Below, piece after piece: positions 46,194 through 55,787 of a stretch of DNA of 64,000 nucleotides. The notes under the pieces are model-generated. The model was not told where the DNA came from. It searched no databases and saw only the letters and a program-made list of their open reading frames with translations. The translations under genes were made by a program, and so were the position numbers. The stretch covers positions 1,922,001 through 1,986,000 of the forward strand of contig NZ_CP037940.1 of assembly GCF_004358325.1 (NCBI RefSeq), given 5' to 3'. How positions within the stretch are numbered: position 1 is the first letter of the stretch; every line of letters starts with the position of its first letter. This DNA is from Periweissella cryptocerci. Its GTDB lineage: Bacteria; Bacillota; Bacilli; Lactobacillales; Lactobacillaceae.

Positions 46194-47924
46194 GTGGGAT
46201 TTTTAGTTAAATTTGCCAAGAAGTATCGGTTAGATATTTTCTGGGCGTTCATTTCGATTGCTGTTATGACGGGTTCAGCGCTTTGGCAACCAAAGTTACT
46301 GCAAAAAGTCATGGAAGCAATCATCAAGAATGATAGCAATCAAGTTGATAAATTAGGCTTTCAATTGATTCTGATTGCCGTCATTGGTTTGGTTGGTGGA
46401 GCGATTAATACAATTTTTGCTGCCAAAGTGGCCCAAGGAATGGCAGCTGATATTCGGGAAAAGACGTATCGTAAAATTCAAGATTTTTCATATGCGAATA
46501 TTGAAAAATTTTCAGCGGGTAACCTGGTTGTGCGGTTGACCAATGATATTACCCAAATTCAAAACTTAGTAATGATGTTCTTACAATCATTGCTCCGGAT
46601 TCCAATTTTGTTTATCGGTTCATTTATTTTAGCGATTATGACATTGCCTAAGTTGTGGTGGATTATCATTGTGATGGTAATTTTGATTGTCTTTGTGTCT
46701 GGTTTGTCATTTGGGCGCATGGGCCGATACTTCGGTAAAATGCAAAAAATGATTGACCGCGTTAACACACTTGCCAAGGAAAACTTGATGGGTGTACGCG
46801 TGGTGAAGTCATTTGTGCAAGAAGATAATGAAATCAAGCGCTTTACGACAACATCGGATGAAATGCGTGATTTGAACATTGTTATTGGTAATTTGTTTGC
46901 GATTATCGTACCAGCATTCATGTTGATTGCGAACGTTGCGATTGCCGCATCAATTTATTTTGTCGGTAACATGGTGGATACTGACCCATCAACGTTAGCG
47001 GCCGTGACATCATTTGTGAACTATATGATGCAAATCATGATGGCCATTATTATTGGTGGGATGATGAGTACTTTTGCTTCCCGTGGATTGGTTTCAGTTG
47101 GCCGGATTAAAGAAATTTTGGCAACAACTAATGATTTGAATTACAATAATGCCGCGCCGGTAACTGAATTGACTGGGAAGGTTGAATTTAACCACGTTGA
47201 TTTCACTTATCCCGGGGATGACGAAGCTACGTTGCACGACATCTCATTTACGGCTGAACCTGGTCAAATGATTGGGGTTGTTGGTGGGACTGGTTCTGGT
47301 AAATCAACCTTAGTTCAATTGATTCCACGTTTGTTCGATCCAACTGCTGGAACGGTCAAGATTGATGATATTGATTTGAAGGATGTAAACGAAAAGAGTT
47401 TGCGTAAGGCAGTTTCATTTGTTTTACAACGGGCAGTGTTATTTTCTGGGACAATTGCCGATAACTTACGCCAAGGTAAGAAAGATGCAACATTGGCTGA
47501 CATGCAGCGCGCAGCGCGGATTGCACAAGCAGCAGAGTTCATCGAAAAATATCCTGATACGTATGATGCACCAGTTGAAGAACGTTCATCAAACTTTTCT
47601 GGTGGTCAAAAGCAACGACTTTCAATTGCTCGTGGTGTCATTGGTAATCCTAAAATCTTGATTTTGGATGATTCAACTTCAGCCTTAGATGCGAAGTCAG
47701 AAAAGCTCGTTAAGCAGGCGTTAGATACTGAGTTAAAAGACACGACGACGTTTGTGATTGCCGAAAAAATTGCTTCAGTGATTAATGCGGATAAAATTAT
47801 CGTGCTTGATGAAGGACGTGTTGTCGGTGAAGGGTCGCACGCCGAACTAGTTGCTCATAATAAGTTCTATCAAGAAATATACCAAACCCAAAAAGCCAAA
47901 GAAACAACGAAGGAGGTGCAATAA
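46194..47924 (+). CDS. Heterodimeric ABC exporter, subunit with degenerate ATP site
   Basis: 576 aa: an exporter membrane domain of six helices and one ABC ATPase domain. Walker [10 protein letters not shown] and signature FSGGQKQR are normal. The Walker B end is [12 protein letters not shown], with aspartate in place of the catalytic glutamate, and the H-loop reads VIAEKIAS, with no histidine. These are the marks of the inactive half-site in LmrCD/TM287-288-type heterodimers. GTG start at 46194 chosen for 7-nt spacing from GGAG (the ATG at 46188 touches the ribosome site). Drug export is the family role. Confidence 0.9.
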   Translation: MGFLVKFAKKYRLDIFWAFISIAVMTGSALWQPKLLQKVMEAIIKNDSNQVDKLGFQLILIAVIGLVGGAINTIFAAKVAQGMAADIREKTYRKIQDFSYANIEKFSAGNLVVRLTNDITQIQNLVMMFLQSLLRIPILFIGSFILAIMTLPKLWWIIIVMVILIVFVSGLSFGRMGRYFGKMQKMIDRVNTLAKENLMGVRVVKSFVQEDNEIKRFTTTSDEMRDLNIVIGNLFAIIVPAFMLIANVAIAASIYFVGNMVDTDPSTLAAVTSFVNYMMQIMMAIIIGGMMSTFASRGLVSVGRIKEILATTNDLNYNNAAPVTELTGKVEFNHVDFTYPGDDEATLHDISFTAEPGQMIGVVGGTGSGKSTLVQLIPRLFDPTAGTVKIDDIDLKDVNEKSLRKAVSFVLQRAVLFSGTIADNLRQGKKDATLADMQRAARIAQAAEFIEKYPDTYDAPVEERSSNFSGGQKQRLSIARGVIGNPKILILDDSTSALDAKSEKLVKQALDTELKDTTTFVIAEKIASVINADKIIVLDEGRVVGEGSHAELVAHNKFYQEIYQTQKAKETTKEVQ

Positions 47925-47925
47925 C

Positions 47926-49707
47926 ATGGAAGAAATTATTCGTGGGACTAAGTTTTTTGTCCACTACCTAAAACGTTATAAGTTAAGTTTGATTTTTGTG
48001 ACGTTGTTGACGATTGCTTCGACTTATTTCCAAGTTAAGGCACCCATCTTCATGGGACGCGCCATTACTGAATTAGCTAAGTATGTGGGCATGTTGATGA
48101 ACCCACAAACGCATAATTTAGCATCAAAAACGAGCTTTCATAATGCCTTGTGGATGATGCTGTTATTCTTCGTATTCAATGCGATTGCGATGTTCTTATC
48201 GAGTCTAATCATTTCGCGTGTTACAGGTTATTCAACCAATGAGATGCGGACGGGCTTGTTTAGTAAGTTACAACGGATGACGATTCGCTACTTTGATTCC
48301 CACCGTGATGGTGAAATCTTGTCACGTTTCACATCTGACTTGGATAATATCTTTAACGCAATGAACCAAGCTTTGTTCCAACTATTTTCAAACGTTGCCT
48401 TAATGATTGGGATTTTGATCATGATGTTCCGTGAAAATACGCAATTAGCATGGGCAACGATTGCGACAACGCCAGTTGCGATTTTGATTGCGTTCTTCAT
48501 GATTAGTAAAGCCCGTAAGTACGTGGATTTACAACAAGATGAAGTTGGTCATTTGAACGGGTATATTAACGAACAAATCGCTGGTGAACGCATTATTATC
48601 ACCAATGGGTTACAAGACGAATCAACGACTGGCTTCCTTGGTTACAACGAGCGTGTGCGTAAAGCAACGTTCAAGGGCCAAGTTTATTCCGGTATGCTTT
48701 TCCCATTGATGCAAGGGATGTCATTGATTAACACGGCGATTGTGATTTTCTTTGGTTCATGGTTAGCCTTGAATGGCAGCATGTCCCAAGCAACCGCGTT
48801 GGGATTAGTGGTAATTTTCGTTCAATATTCACAACAATATTACCAACCAATCACCCAAATTACGTCATTGTACAATATGCTGCAACTCGCAATTACTGGG
48901 GCCCGGCGCTTGAATGAAGTCTTTGACGAGCCGGACGAAGTAAACCCTGCTGATGGTAAGATGATTGGTAATTTACAAACGGGTATCAAGTTAAACGATA
49001 TTCGCTTTGGCTACAATGAAGAACGTGAAATTCTCCACGGTGTTTCAATTGATGTGGATAAGGGGCAAATGGTTGCCTTAGTTGGGCCAACGGGTTCTGG
49101 TAAGACGACGGTTATGAATTTGTTGAACCGGTTCTATGATGTTACTGGTGGTTCAGTGACGTTTGACGGCCTTGATGCCCGTGAGATGGATATCGATTCC
49201 TTGCGTGAACACGTCGGAATTGTGCTCCAAGATTCAGTATTATTTAGTGGTACAATCCGCGATAATATTGTTTTTGGTAAGCCCGAAGCAACAGATGAAG
49301 AAGTTTACGATGCGGCTAAACAAGCCAATATTCACGACTTTATCATGGCGTTGGAAAAGGGTTATGATACTGAAGTGTCTGATGAAAACTCAGTCTTCTC
49401 TACCGGTCAAAAACAATTAGTATCAATTGCTCGGACAATTTTGACTAATCCAGACTTGTTAATTTTGGATGAAGCGACATCGAACGTGGATACGGTGACG
49501 GAAGCCCGTATCCAAAAGGCGATGGACAATGTCATTCAAGGTCGGACGAGCTTTGTGATTGCCCACCGTTTGAAGACAATCTTGAACGCGGACAAAATTG
49601 TGGTCTTGCGTGATGGTGAAGTCATTGAACAAGGTAGCCACGCTGAACTATTGGCAGAAGATGGTTTCTACGCCGAACTTTATACGAATCAAATGGTTTT
49701 TGAATAA
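47926..49707 (+). CDS. Heterodimeric ABC exporter, catalytic subunit
   Basis: 593 aa, six helices plus ATPase domain. Walker [10 protein letters not shown], Walker [13 protein letters not shown] with catalytic glutamate, H-loop VIAHRLKT. The signature is degenerate (VFSTGQKQL in place of LSGGQ). It would face the degenerate Walker B of the partner, so both deviations fall in one composite site, as in known heterodimers. It follows the first subunit by one base with AAGGAGGTG. The last codon and the stop (GAATAA) coincide with the left end of a MITE. Confidence 0.9.
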   Translation: MEEIIRGTKFFVHYLKRYKLSLIFVTLLTIASTYFQVKAPIFMGRAITELAKYVGMLMNPQTHNLASKTSFHNALWMMLLFFVFNAIAMFLSSLIISRVTGYSTNEMRTGLFSKLQRMTIRYFDSHRDGEILSRFTSDLDNIFNAMNQALFQLFSNVALMIGILIMMFRENTQLAWATIATTPVAILIAFFMISKARKYVDLQQDEVGHLNGYINEQIAGERIIITNGLQDESTTGFLGYNERVRKATFKGQVYSGMLFPLMQGMSLINTAIVIFFGSWLALNGSMSQATALGLVVIFVQYSQQYYQPITQITSLYNMLQLAITGARRLNEVFDEPDEVNPADGKMIGNLQTGIKLNDIRFGYNEEREILHGVSIDVDKGQMVALVGPTGSGKTTVMNLLNRFYDVTGGSVTFDGLDAREMDIDSLREHVGIVLQDSVLFSGTIRDNIVFGKPEATDEEVYDAAKQANIHDFIMALEKGYDTEVSDENSVFSTGQKQLVSIARTILTNPDLLILDEATSNVDTVTEARIQKAMDNVIQGRTSFVIAHRLKTILNADKIVVLRDGEVIEQGSHAELLAEDGFYAELYTNQMVFE

Positions 49708-50000
49708 AATTGGTCACTACGTGCCGGCAAATTGCTTGGCGCACCACGCTGGAAGCGGCCTCCCAAGCCAAAGTGCGGTCTTGGTCGGTTCAGATAAGCT
49801 GGGAGTCTAGGGGATAAATCCCCAAGACTCCTCATCTCATCCTCAGCGGAAATATGTGCTTCACACATATTCCCCCAGTCGCGGTGTAAAGGCTGCGCCC
49901 GCCAAGCAATTTGCCGGCACTCCGTTAGTTCGGAATAATGCTCAAACTAGCGGAAATAGTTACCAAACACAAGCGACAGTAGCTTGGAATAAATATGACC
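49700..50000 (+). mobile_element. MITE copy 6 (type A, left end lost)
   Basis: Matches type A from TTGAATAAAATTGG onward; the outer left repeat is missing and gene sequence runs into it. The hairpin around CCAAAGTGCGGT is weakened (CCAAG/CTTGG only); the GAGTCTAGGGGA/TCCCCAAGACTC hairpin and the AATATGTG/CACACATATT hairpin are intact. The right end is GGAATAAATATGACC. Confidence 0.7.
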
Positions 50001-50011
50001 AAAACTATTAG

Positions 50012-50047
50012 GCAGAGCCTCACAGTAGATGAGTGCTCTGCTTTTTT
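50012..50047 (+). terminator. Terminator (copy 1) of the ABC exporter operon
   Basis: GGCAGAGC...GCTCTGC stem, then six T. MITE 7 begins at the end of the T-run. Confidence 0.85.
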
Positions 50048-50410
50048 GCTCTATTTCGTCTGACGTGGGATTTATAAAATGTGATGAGATGTATGCTGCC
50101 ACTAAACTTGCAGCGACAAGGATTACGGCATATTACTAGTCAGACTGCCTATGCAAATTAACGAAGAGGCTGGAAACAGGCTGGACTTTAGCTCGCACCG
50201 TGATGGCATAATCAGTAACGGGGTTCGTTACTGATTATGGATTTGTGAAGATGGTTACCGCGGTAGCGAACCAATCTTCGCAAACATTTGAAGACCGCAC
50301 TGTGGCTTCAAATGCTTGTCTTCCATCACGGTGTCCAGACTGGTTCCGGCCTCGTAGTGGGAATCAATCTGAGACACATATCCAAATTCCACGCTAGAAA
50401 AATGTTAGCC
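50048..50410 (+). mobile_element. MITE copy 7 (type B, 363 bp)
   Basis: Left GCTCTATTTCG to GACGTGGGATTT, right AAATTCCACGCT to GTTAGCC. The first module is lost; the second-module palindrome with CATTTGAAG/CTTCAAATG is kept. No short target duplication. It is bracketed by two copies of a terminator unit of about 45 bp. Confidence 0.8.
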
Positions 50411-50456
50411 AAAACTATTAAGCAGAGCCCATATTGGATGGTGCTCTGTTTTTTGT
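50411..50456 (+). terminator. Terminator (copy 2), duplicate of 50001-50047
   Basis: AAAACTATTA then AGCAGAGC...GCTCTGTTTTTT, nearly the same as the unit before MITE 7. Confidence 0.8.
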
Positions 50457-50548
50457 TTTCAGGCTAATTAGAGTTTGGCGTGTGGCATTGTTGACAAGTG
50501 TGCGTATAATAGAAGTAACAACTAAGTGAAATACGCGGAGGTATTATC

Positions 50549-50899
50549 ATGAAACCAGCAAACACAAAGATTAAGACAACGCATCATCATCACAACGGAC
50601 ATTGCCCAATGCATCATGGTCATCCACATATGGGGATGGGGATGCACCAAATGGTACCCGTTTTGCCAACACCAGAAGAATTGGCTAAGTATGAAGAATT
50701 GGTACCTGGTTCAGCTAAACGCTTAGTAGCGACTTACTTAGATGGTAAGAAGGCTGCTCGCAAAGAAAGCCGTCGTCGCCGTGAAGCGCACGTTGCCGTG
50801 GCATTGATTTCGATTGCTGCAACAACTGTCGTGGTCGGGTCAGCGGTTTTGGCGGTTCAAGATGTAGCTACTAAGATCATCGACTATAAGAATAACTAA
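50549..50899 (+). CDS. DUF2335-like membrane protein with His/Met-rich N-terminus
   Basis: 116 aa. Residues 10-35 are rich in histidine and methionine with one cysteine (HHHHNGHCPMHHGHPHMGMGMH), resembling metal-binding tails. Then comes LPTPEELAKYEELVPGSAKRLV, which matches the DUF2335 pattern, a basic stretch (KAARKESRRRREAH), and one hydrophobic helix (about 82-105). Function unknown; copper, nickel or zinc binding is inference. Strong GGAGG site. Confidence 0.7.
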   Translation: MKPANTKIKTTHHHHNGHCPMHHGHPHMGMGMHQMVPVLPTPEELAKYEELVPGSAKRLVATYLDGKKAARKESRRRREAHVAVALISIAATTVVVGSAVLAVQDVATKIIDYKNN

Positions 50900-50901
50900 G
50901 C

Positions 50902-50950
50902 AAAAGACTAACCTGCTAATTTTACATAATTAGTGGATTAGTCTTTTTTG
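50902..50950 (+). terminator. Terminator after the His-rich protein gene
   Basis: AAAAGACTAACC...GGATTAGTCTTTTTT, with inner CTAATT/AATTAG. Confidence 0.9.
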
Positions 50951-50960
50951 TGAATAATGA

Positions 50961-50974
50961 TGTAAACGCTTGCA
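50961..50974. promoter_or_regulatory. cre-like box upstream of uspA
   Basis: TGTAAACGCTTGCA fits 13 of 14 positions of the CcpA consensus TGWNANCGNTNWCA. It lies 59 nt before the start codon. Confidence 0.55.
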
Positions 50975-51032
50975 AGATGTGCCTTTTTTCTTTAACATTG
51001 TAAGTATAAACAAATTAAAGTGAGGTAAAGTT

Positions 51033-51515
51033 ATGAACTATAAGAATATTCTTGTCGGGGTTGATGGTTCACATCAATCTGAGGAAGCCTTTGAAAAAGC
51101 CGTCGCAACTGCTAAACGTAATGATGGTAAGTTGATTATTGCCAGTGTTTTGAATTCAGAAAAGTACGTTGGCATGGGGATGGGCTTAGGTAAAGCTTAC
51201 ATTAATGAAACTGTTGAAGAAGAATTATTGAATGATTTAAAAATCGTTGCCGGTAAGTTGAAAGATAAAGCAGTGGCTGAAGGTTTGACGAACGTAGTCG
51301 TTGACGTGTCAGCTGGTAACTCAAAAGTTGCTTTGTCAGAAGGCTTGGTTGATAAGTATGGCGTTGATTTAGTTGTGATTGGTGCCACGGGTACTAATTT
51401 TGTCTCACGGATGTTAATGGGCTCAAATGCGCAATACGTTGTCCAACATGGGACAGTCGATACATTAGTTGTTCGGACAAATGCTGACGGTCGCCAATTA
51501 TCTAGCAAAGCTTAA
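51033..51515 (+). CDS. Universal stress protein, UspA family
   Basis: 160 aa. The start ILVGVDGSHQSEEAFEKAV and the ATP-binding loop GATGTNFVSRMLMGSNAQYVV (G-2X-G-9X-G-N) mark an ATP-binding UspA. Cytoplasmic. Single gene with GAGG site and own terminator. A cre-like box suggests carbon-dependent control. Confidence 0.9.
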   Translation: MNYKNILVGVDGSHQSEEAFEKAVATAKRNDGKLIIASVLNSEKYVGMGMGLGKAYINETVEEELLNDLKIVAGKLKDKAVAEGLTNVVVDVSAGNSKVALSEGLVDKYGVDLVVIGATGTNFVSRMLMGSNAQYVVQHGTVDTLVVRTNADGRQLSSKA

Positions 51516-51554
51516 TCACTATTTAATACCGCCAATAGTGAAAATTAGAATATC

Positions 51555-51586
51555 AAAAAGCCAATAACGGGTGTTGTTGGCTTTTT
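51555..51586 (+). terminator. Terminator of uspA
   Basis: AAAAAGCCAA/TTGGCTTTTT stem. Confidence 0.85.
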
Positions 51587-51647
51587 CATTTGGAAATTTT
51601 TGTTATAATGCAAAGTAACATTGGAAAATGAAAGATAGGTGAATAGG

Positions 51648-52571
51648 ATGAAAATTGCAATTGCTGGGTTTGGTGCGATGGGAGCACGGTTTGCGACAAA
51701 ACTACAAGCTGCTGGTAACGAAGTAATCGGGATTGATCAATGGCAAGCACACATTGATGCGATTAATGAATTTGGTTTAAAAGTCGCTAATGATGCCGAT
51801 GAAATTGAAACATTCCAAATTCCAATCTATCGACCTGAAGTATTGATTGATGAAGAATTTGATTTAATTATCTTGTTTACTAAAGCAATGCAACTGGACA
51901 CGATGCTAACGGGAATCCAACCATTGATTACCGCTAAGACACGGTTACTTGTACTTTCAAATGGTGTTGGTAACGTTGAAATTATGCAACAACATGTGAC
52001 GGATGACCAAATTTTGGCGGGTGTGACAATGTGGACTTCCGGGTTAGTGCGTCCAGGCATGATTAAAGTCACGGGATCGGGCTCAATCCGCCTCCAAGCA
52101 ATTGGGACGGCACCGATTGATGATATCATCACAGTTTTGAACGGGGCTGGCTTAAATGTAACGGCGTCAACCGATGTATTGACTGATATTTGGCGCAAAG
52201 CAGGGGTGAACTCAGTCTTTAATCCACTATCAGTTTTACTAGATGCAAATATCGCAGAGTTTGGCATTATGCAAAACGGCATGGACCTAGCCCAACAAAT
52301 CCTCAATGAAATCAAGGCAGTTGGACAGGCTGAAGGGATTAAAGTTGATGTACCAGGAATTATGGCAGTCGTCAAAAACACCATGGCTCCAGAAAACGCG
52401 GGTGCGCACTACCCATCAATGTACCAAGATTTGCACCAAGGTCGTTTAACGGAAATTGATTTCTTGAACGGTTATTTTGCAAATCTAGGCACTAAGCACG
52501 GTATGGAATTACCAGTTAATCGCTTAATTACGGAAATGATCCATGCACGTGAAGATTTAGTAGCTAAATAA
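51648..52571 (+). CDS. Ketopantoate reductase-family dehydrogenase (PanE/ApbA)
   Basis: 307 aa, NADPH-dependent reduction of 2-oxo acids. The Rossmann motif is GFGAMGARFA at the N-terminus; the catalytic lysine sits in WRKAGVNSVFNPLSVLL; the C-terminal domain has SMYQDLHQGRLTEIDFLNG. In lactic acid bacteria such enzymes either make pantoate or act as D-2-hydroxyacid dehydrogenases on branched-chain keto acids; no pantothenate genes are nearby. ATG at 51648 fits AGATAGG; an in-frame GTG lies 9 nt earlier. Confidence 0.88.
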   Translation: MKIAIAGFGAMGARFATKLQAAGNEVIGIDQWQAHIDAINEFGLKVANDADEIETFQIPIYRPEVLIDEEFDLIILFTKAMQLDTMLTGIQPLITAKTRLLVLSNGVGNVEIMQQHVTDDQILAGVTMWTSGLVRPGMIKVTGSGSIRLQAIGTAPIDDIITVLNGAGLNVTASTDVLTDIWRKAGVNSVFNPLSVLLDANIAEFGIMQNGMDLAQQILNEIKAVGQAEGIKVDVPGIMAVVKNTMAPENAGAHYPSMYQDLHQGRLTEIDFLNGYFANLGTKHGMELPVNRLITEMIHAREDLVAK

Positions 52572-52655
52572 TAGTGAACAGCTTCCGCGAATCAAGATTA
52601 CTATAAAAACATCAAAAGGGAAGCGGACATAACTTGTCCTGCCTCCAAAAATAAG

Positions 52656-53029
52656 GGTTCGCTTTACTCTAGTGTGGGATTGTCGTTTGTGTACATTTCA
52701 ACCATCGAATTGGGGCTGGAACATAGCTTTGTCAGGCTTGTGGTTGGCAACTATTTTCGCTAGTTTGAGCATTATGCCTAACTAACGAAGTGGCGGTAAA
52801 TTACTTGGCGGGCGCAGCCTTTACACCGCGATTGGGGGTGTGCAACACATGTCGCCGCTGAGGATGAGATGAGGAGTCTAGGGAAGTTATTCCCGTAGAG
52901 TCCCAGCTTATCCGAGTTTGCCAAGACCGCACTTCGGCTTGGCAATGCGCTTCCAGCGTGGTGCGCCAAGTAATTTACTGTTACGTAGTGGCCAATTTTA
53001 TGAAAGCCCACATCAGACGGAATAGAGCC
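52656..53029 (-). mobile_element. MITE copy 8 (type A, reverse, 374 bp)
   Basis: Best preserved insertion. Perfect 8-bp target duplication AAAATAAG (52648-52655 and 53030-53037). Ends GGTTCGCTTTACTC and GGAATAGAGCC, with inner GTGTGGGATT and CCCACATCAGAC. Hairpin TTGCCAAG/CTTGGCAA around ACCGCACTTCGG. Its target is the foot of the type C hairpin at 53031-53080. Same length as copy 1. Confidence 0.92.
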
Positions 53030-53030
53030 A

Positions 53031-53083
53031 AAATAAGCCTGATTTCTCCTTGTGGCAAGGTAGAAATCAGGCTTATTAACGTG
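53031..53083 (-). terminator. Type C hairpin, likely terminator of the deoxynucleoside kinase gene
   Basis: AATAAGCCTGATTTC...GAAATCAGGCTTATT stem around the CTCCTTGTGGCAAGG core, in reverse orientation to the other type C hairpins. The MITE duplication begins inside its left foot. Confidence 0.7.
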
Positions 53084-53130
53084 TGGTCAGGTCGTGGAAA
53101 AACCGTTGGTCACACTTGTTTATCTGCATA

Positions 53131-53766
53131 TTAATCGCGATACTTAGCTAATTCTTCATCAATCATGGCAAGCACGAGTTGTTGATTTTCAGGATCTTCA
53201 AGATCGTACTTTTGTAAGTCAATCTTGAGCTTAGGTGAGACGTCATAGGCATCAAACCATTCCTTGTAAGCTGTCCACATCTTGAAGTAGTAATCTTGTA
53301 ATTGTTGATTATCTTCAAATTGTTCGTAGTCCCGACCACGTTTTTTGATGCGGTACAAAATTGTAGCAAAGTCAGTTTCAGCATAGACCATCAAGTCTGG
53401 TGCTTTCTTTGGCATTTGTTGTAATTCATTCATCATGTTATTTAACAAAGTCATGTAAACATCTAATTCAGTATCTGAAATGTTACCTTCTTTGTTGTTT
53501 TCTTGGGTGAAAAGCGCATCTTCGTAGATAGAACGGTCTAAGACGTTGTTGTCATCTGCGAGGGCAGCTTTAATCATACCAAAACGCTTGTTCAGGAAGT
53601 AAATTTGTAATAAAAATCCATATTGCTTGGGATCGCCATAGTAAAGTGGCAAAACCGGATTGTCACCAACTGGTTCGTAAAAAGCCTTTGTCCCCATGTG
53701 GTCTGCAATCAAACTTGTAAGTGTTGTCTTACCAACACCAATCATACCTGCTGTAATAATCACCAT
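53131..53766 (-). CDS. Deoxynucleoside kinase (dAK/dGK type)
   Basis: 211 aa. Salvage enzyme phosphorylating deoxyadenosine, deoxyguanosine or deoxycytidine. P-loop GMIGVGKTTL, substrate motif EPVGDNP, catalytic DRSIYEDALF, and lid region RIKKRGRDYEQ. Typical lactobacillus length. The start ATG has AAGGTAGGG upstream. The order of substrates cannot be told. Confidence 0.93.
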   Translation of the reverse strand: MVIITAGMIGVGKTTLTSLIADHMGTKAFYEPVGDNPVLPLYYGDPKQYGFLLQIYFLNKRFGMIKAALADDNNVLDRSIYEDALFTQENNKEGNISDTELDVYMTLLNNMMNELQQMPKKAPDLMVYAETDFATILYRIKKRGRDYEQFEDNQQLQDYYFKMWTAYKEWFDAYDVSPKLKIDLQKYDLEDPENQQLVLAMIDEELAKYRD

Positions 53767-54001
53767 AATGCCCTACCTTATCTCCTGAAATAACTCTATA
53801 TATTGTAGCCGAAATTTGGCTCAACTACAATATAATGCGGTTGGAAATTAAAGATAGTTGTACAACTGTAAAAGGTTTGAATTATTCTTGAAGCTTAGCG
53901 AGTAATTGTGAACGTTTCATGCAACCTTAGTGAAATGAACGTATTTGTCAATTTAATGTTATATAATTAAATAGTGATAATAAGAAAGATGGAGACAAAA
54001 G

Positions 54002-55681
54002 ATGAAAGAAACTGACGATTTTCGTAACTTGCAAAAAGTACGAGAAATTGAAAGGAGTCTTTCGGAGGGAATTAAAAACTTAGAACCAACTGCAGTTAAT
54101 TCGGGTATTTTAGCTGCACAAATTATTGAAAACATTCAAAACTTACCAATTAGTCAAGAGGCTGATGTTTTAACGTTGATTCAAGGGATTCAATGTTTAA
54201 CAGATGCCAATCAATTAGATTTTGATAGCGCAATTTCAATGCTTGAAATGTTAATTTCGTTAGTGGATAAGGCATTGAAGGAACGTTACCAAATTCAAAA
54301 TAAGATTGAACGGTATTTAGCAAGTATTCCGGTAGTCGTTGATAATCAACCAGATATCGCTGCCGCACGCAATCGGTTACGTAAAGAGTTAACTGATGGC
54401 TCAATTGTTAATTTAGAAGTGGCATTTGCCAACTTAAAAGAGGCATGTTCAGTGTCATTGGCTAACTTTGAATTTGAGCGCTCAAATGCGACGGAAGTAA
54501 TTGCAACGGCTAAAAAAGGAATTGTGAATAATGAAAGTGCCGTTCAAGTGGCATTGGAAAATTTAGAAAATTACTTAGTAAAAAATGATTTAGAATTTAA
54601 TCAATTGCATGAGTTGCAAAAAAACTTACAGCAAACAGTGCAAAGTGCTTTGCAAGAGCGGCAAAACGTATTGCAATTAGTTGATGAATATCGGGTGCCA
54701 TTGGCATTGTATGAAAATAAGAATATTCAATTTGCTCAAAATCGCTTAGACAAGTTAGTAATTGACGGAACTAACGCTGAAATTCTGGCAAGTTTAGAAG
54801 CGCTTAAATTGGCCGTTGAGTTGATTGCTGAGGATAGTAGTCGTGTTCGTACGCGGGCAGAAGAGTTACTGCAAGCAGCGAATCGGAATCATTTGGTATT
54901 GAATGACTGGCAATGGCAGCAAGTCGTCGCCTTACACCGTGTGTTAAATGATAAATCAGCCCGAATTGAAGAGTTGCGCTCACATTATAATCAGGTGGAT
55001 ACATTTGTTGACGGTGTGCAATTTGACTTGGAAGCGTGCGACAAGGAGCTCGCAATCTTACAAAAGAGTGTGCAAGTGGCCGTTGATCGTGGTGAATTAA
55101 TGACGGTTATAGTGCGCCGAATGCTAAAGGTTGTCAAATTCTTACACCGCATGGAAAAAAATGCAGCGATGAAAGAAGCATTCATTAACGTTGGTACGGC
55201 GAAAACGGAAGTCGAAGCACATGCTGATCAAATTCAGCTGTTAGCGACACGGACGAATAAATTAACACAGCAAGCGATTCAACTGAATTATCGTGGTGAT
55301 GAAGAAGGAGCAATGCAGTACTTAGTGCGCGCACAAGAACAAGTTGCCCGTTGTACTCGTTTAGTACGAGAAGCAACTTGGACACTTAACGGCGCCGTCT
55401 ATGCAGTCTTATTGGCTGAGTATAGTACGACCGAGGCAGTATTTAATGAAGCGCTACAATTAGTTGATAATGATCCAATTCGACTTGAACGACAAAGTTA
55501 TTTAGTTGGCGAGACGGATTGGCCCGTTGCGACTTGCACCAAGTCAAAAATTGCGAACGGCGTTGGTAACTTACACCATGAGTCATTACCAGACTTATGG
55601 GAACAGTTAGGTTTGGACGAAGTAGTCCCAATGCTTGAAACAATGATTTATGGTGATCCAAAGAAAATTTTAGTATCATAA
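54002..55681 (+). CDS. Large alpha-helical coiled-coil protein, unknown function
   Basis: 559 aa, almost entirely charged amphipathic helix, with no signal peptide, no membrane segment and no catalytic motif. Several segments (about 150-210, 215-290, 270-340) share a loose pattern of alternating helices such as ALENLENYLVKNDLEFNQLHELQKNLQ, reminiscent of FIVAR or spectrin-like bundles but intracellular. EzrA is similar in character but starts with a membrane helix, lacking here. The last 60 residues are less helical, with tryptophans (TDWPV, LPDLWEQLG). Single gene between two terminators. Confidence 0.7.
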   Translation: MKETDDFRNLQKVREIERSLSEGIKNLEPTAVNSGILAAQIIENIQNLPISQEADVLTLIQGIQCLTDANQLDFDSAISMLEMLISLVDKALKERYQIQNKIERYLASIPVVVDNQPDIAAARNRLRKELTDGSIVNLEVAFANLKEACSVSLANFEFERSNATEVIATAKKGIVNNESAVQVALENLENYLVKNDLEFNQLHELQKNLQQTVQSALQERQNVLQLVDEYRVPLALYENKNIQFAQNRLDKLVIDGTNAEILASLEALKLAVELIAEDSSRVRTRAEELLQAANRNHLVLNDWQWQQVVALHRVLNDKSARIEELRSHYNQVDTFVDGVQFDLEACDKELAILQKSVQVAVDRGELMTVIVRRMLKVVKFLHRMEKNAAMKEAFINVGTAKTEVEAHADQIQLLATRTNKLTQQAIQLNYRGDEEGAMQYLVRAQEQVARCTRLVREATWTLNGAVYAVLLAEYSTTEAVFNEALQLVDNDPIRLERQSYLVGETDWPVATCTKSKIANGVGNLHHESLPDLWEQLGLDEVVPMLETMIYGDPKKILVS

Positions 55682-55706
55682 AAAAGTTAGCATAAAAATG
55701 GCGAAT

Positions 55707-55752
55707 AAAAAGAGCTTAACCGAACGTGAAAACGCGTGGTTAAGCTCTTTTT
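55707..55752. terminator. Bidirectional terminator with the same arms as the IS right end
   Basis: AAAAAGAGCTTAACC/GGTTAAGCTCTTTTT, identical arms to the hairpin at 44172-44219, different loop. Lies between convergent genes. Confidence 0.85.
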
Positions 55753-55787
55753 AGCCTGAAATTCTAAAATGTATCAAGCGGGGAGGA

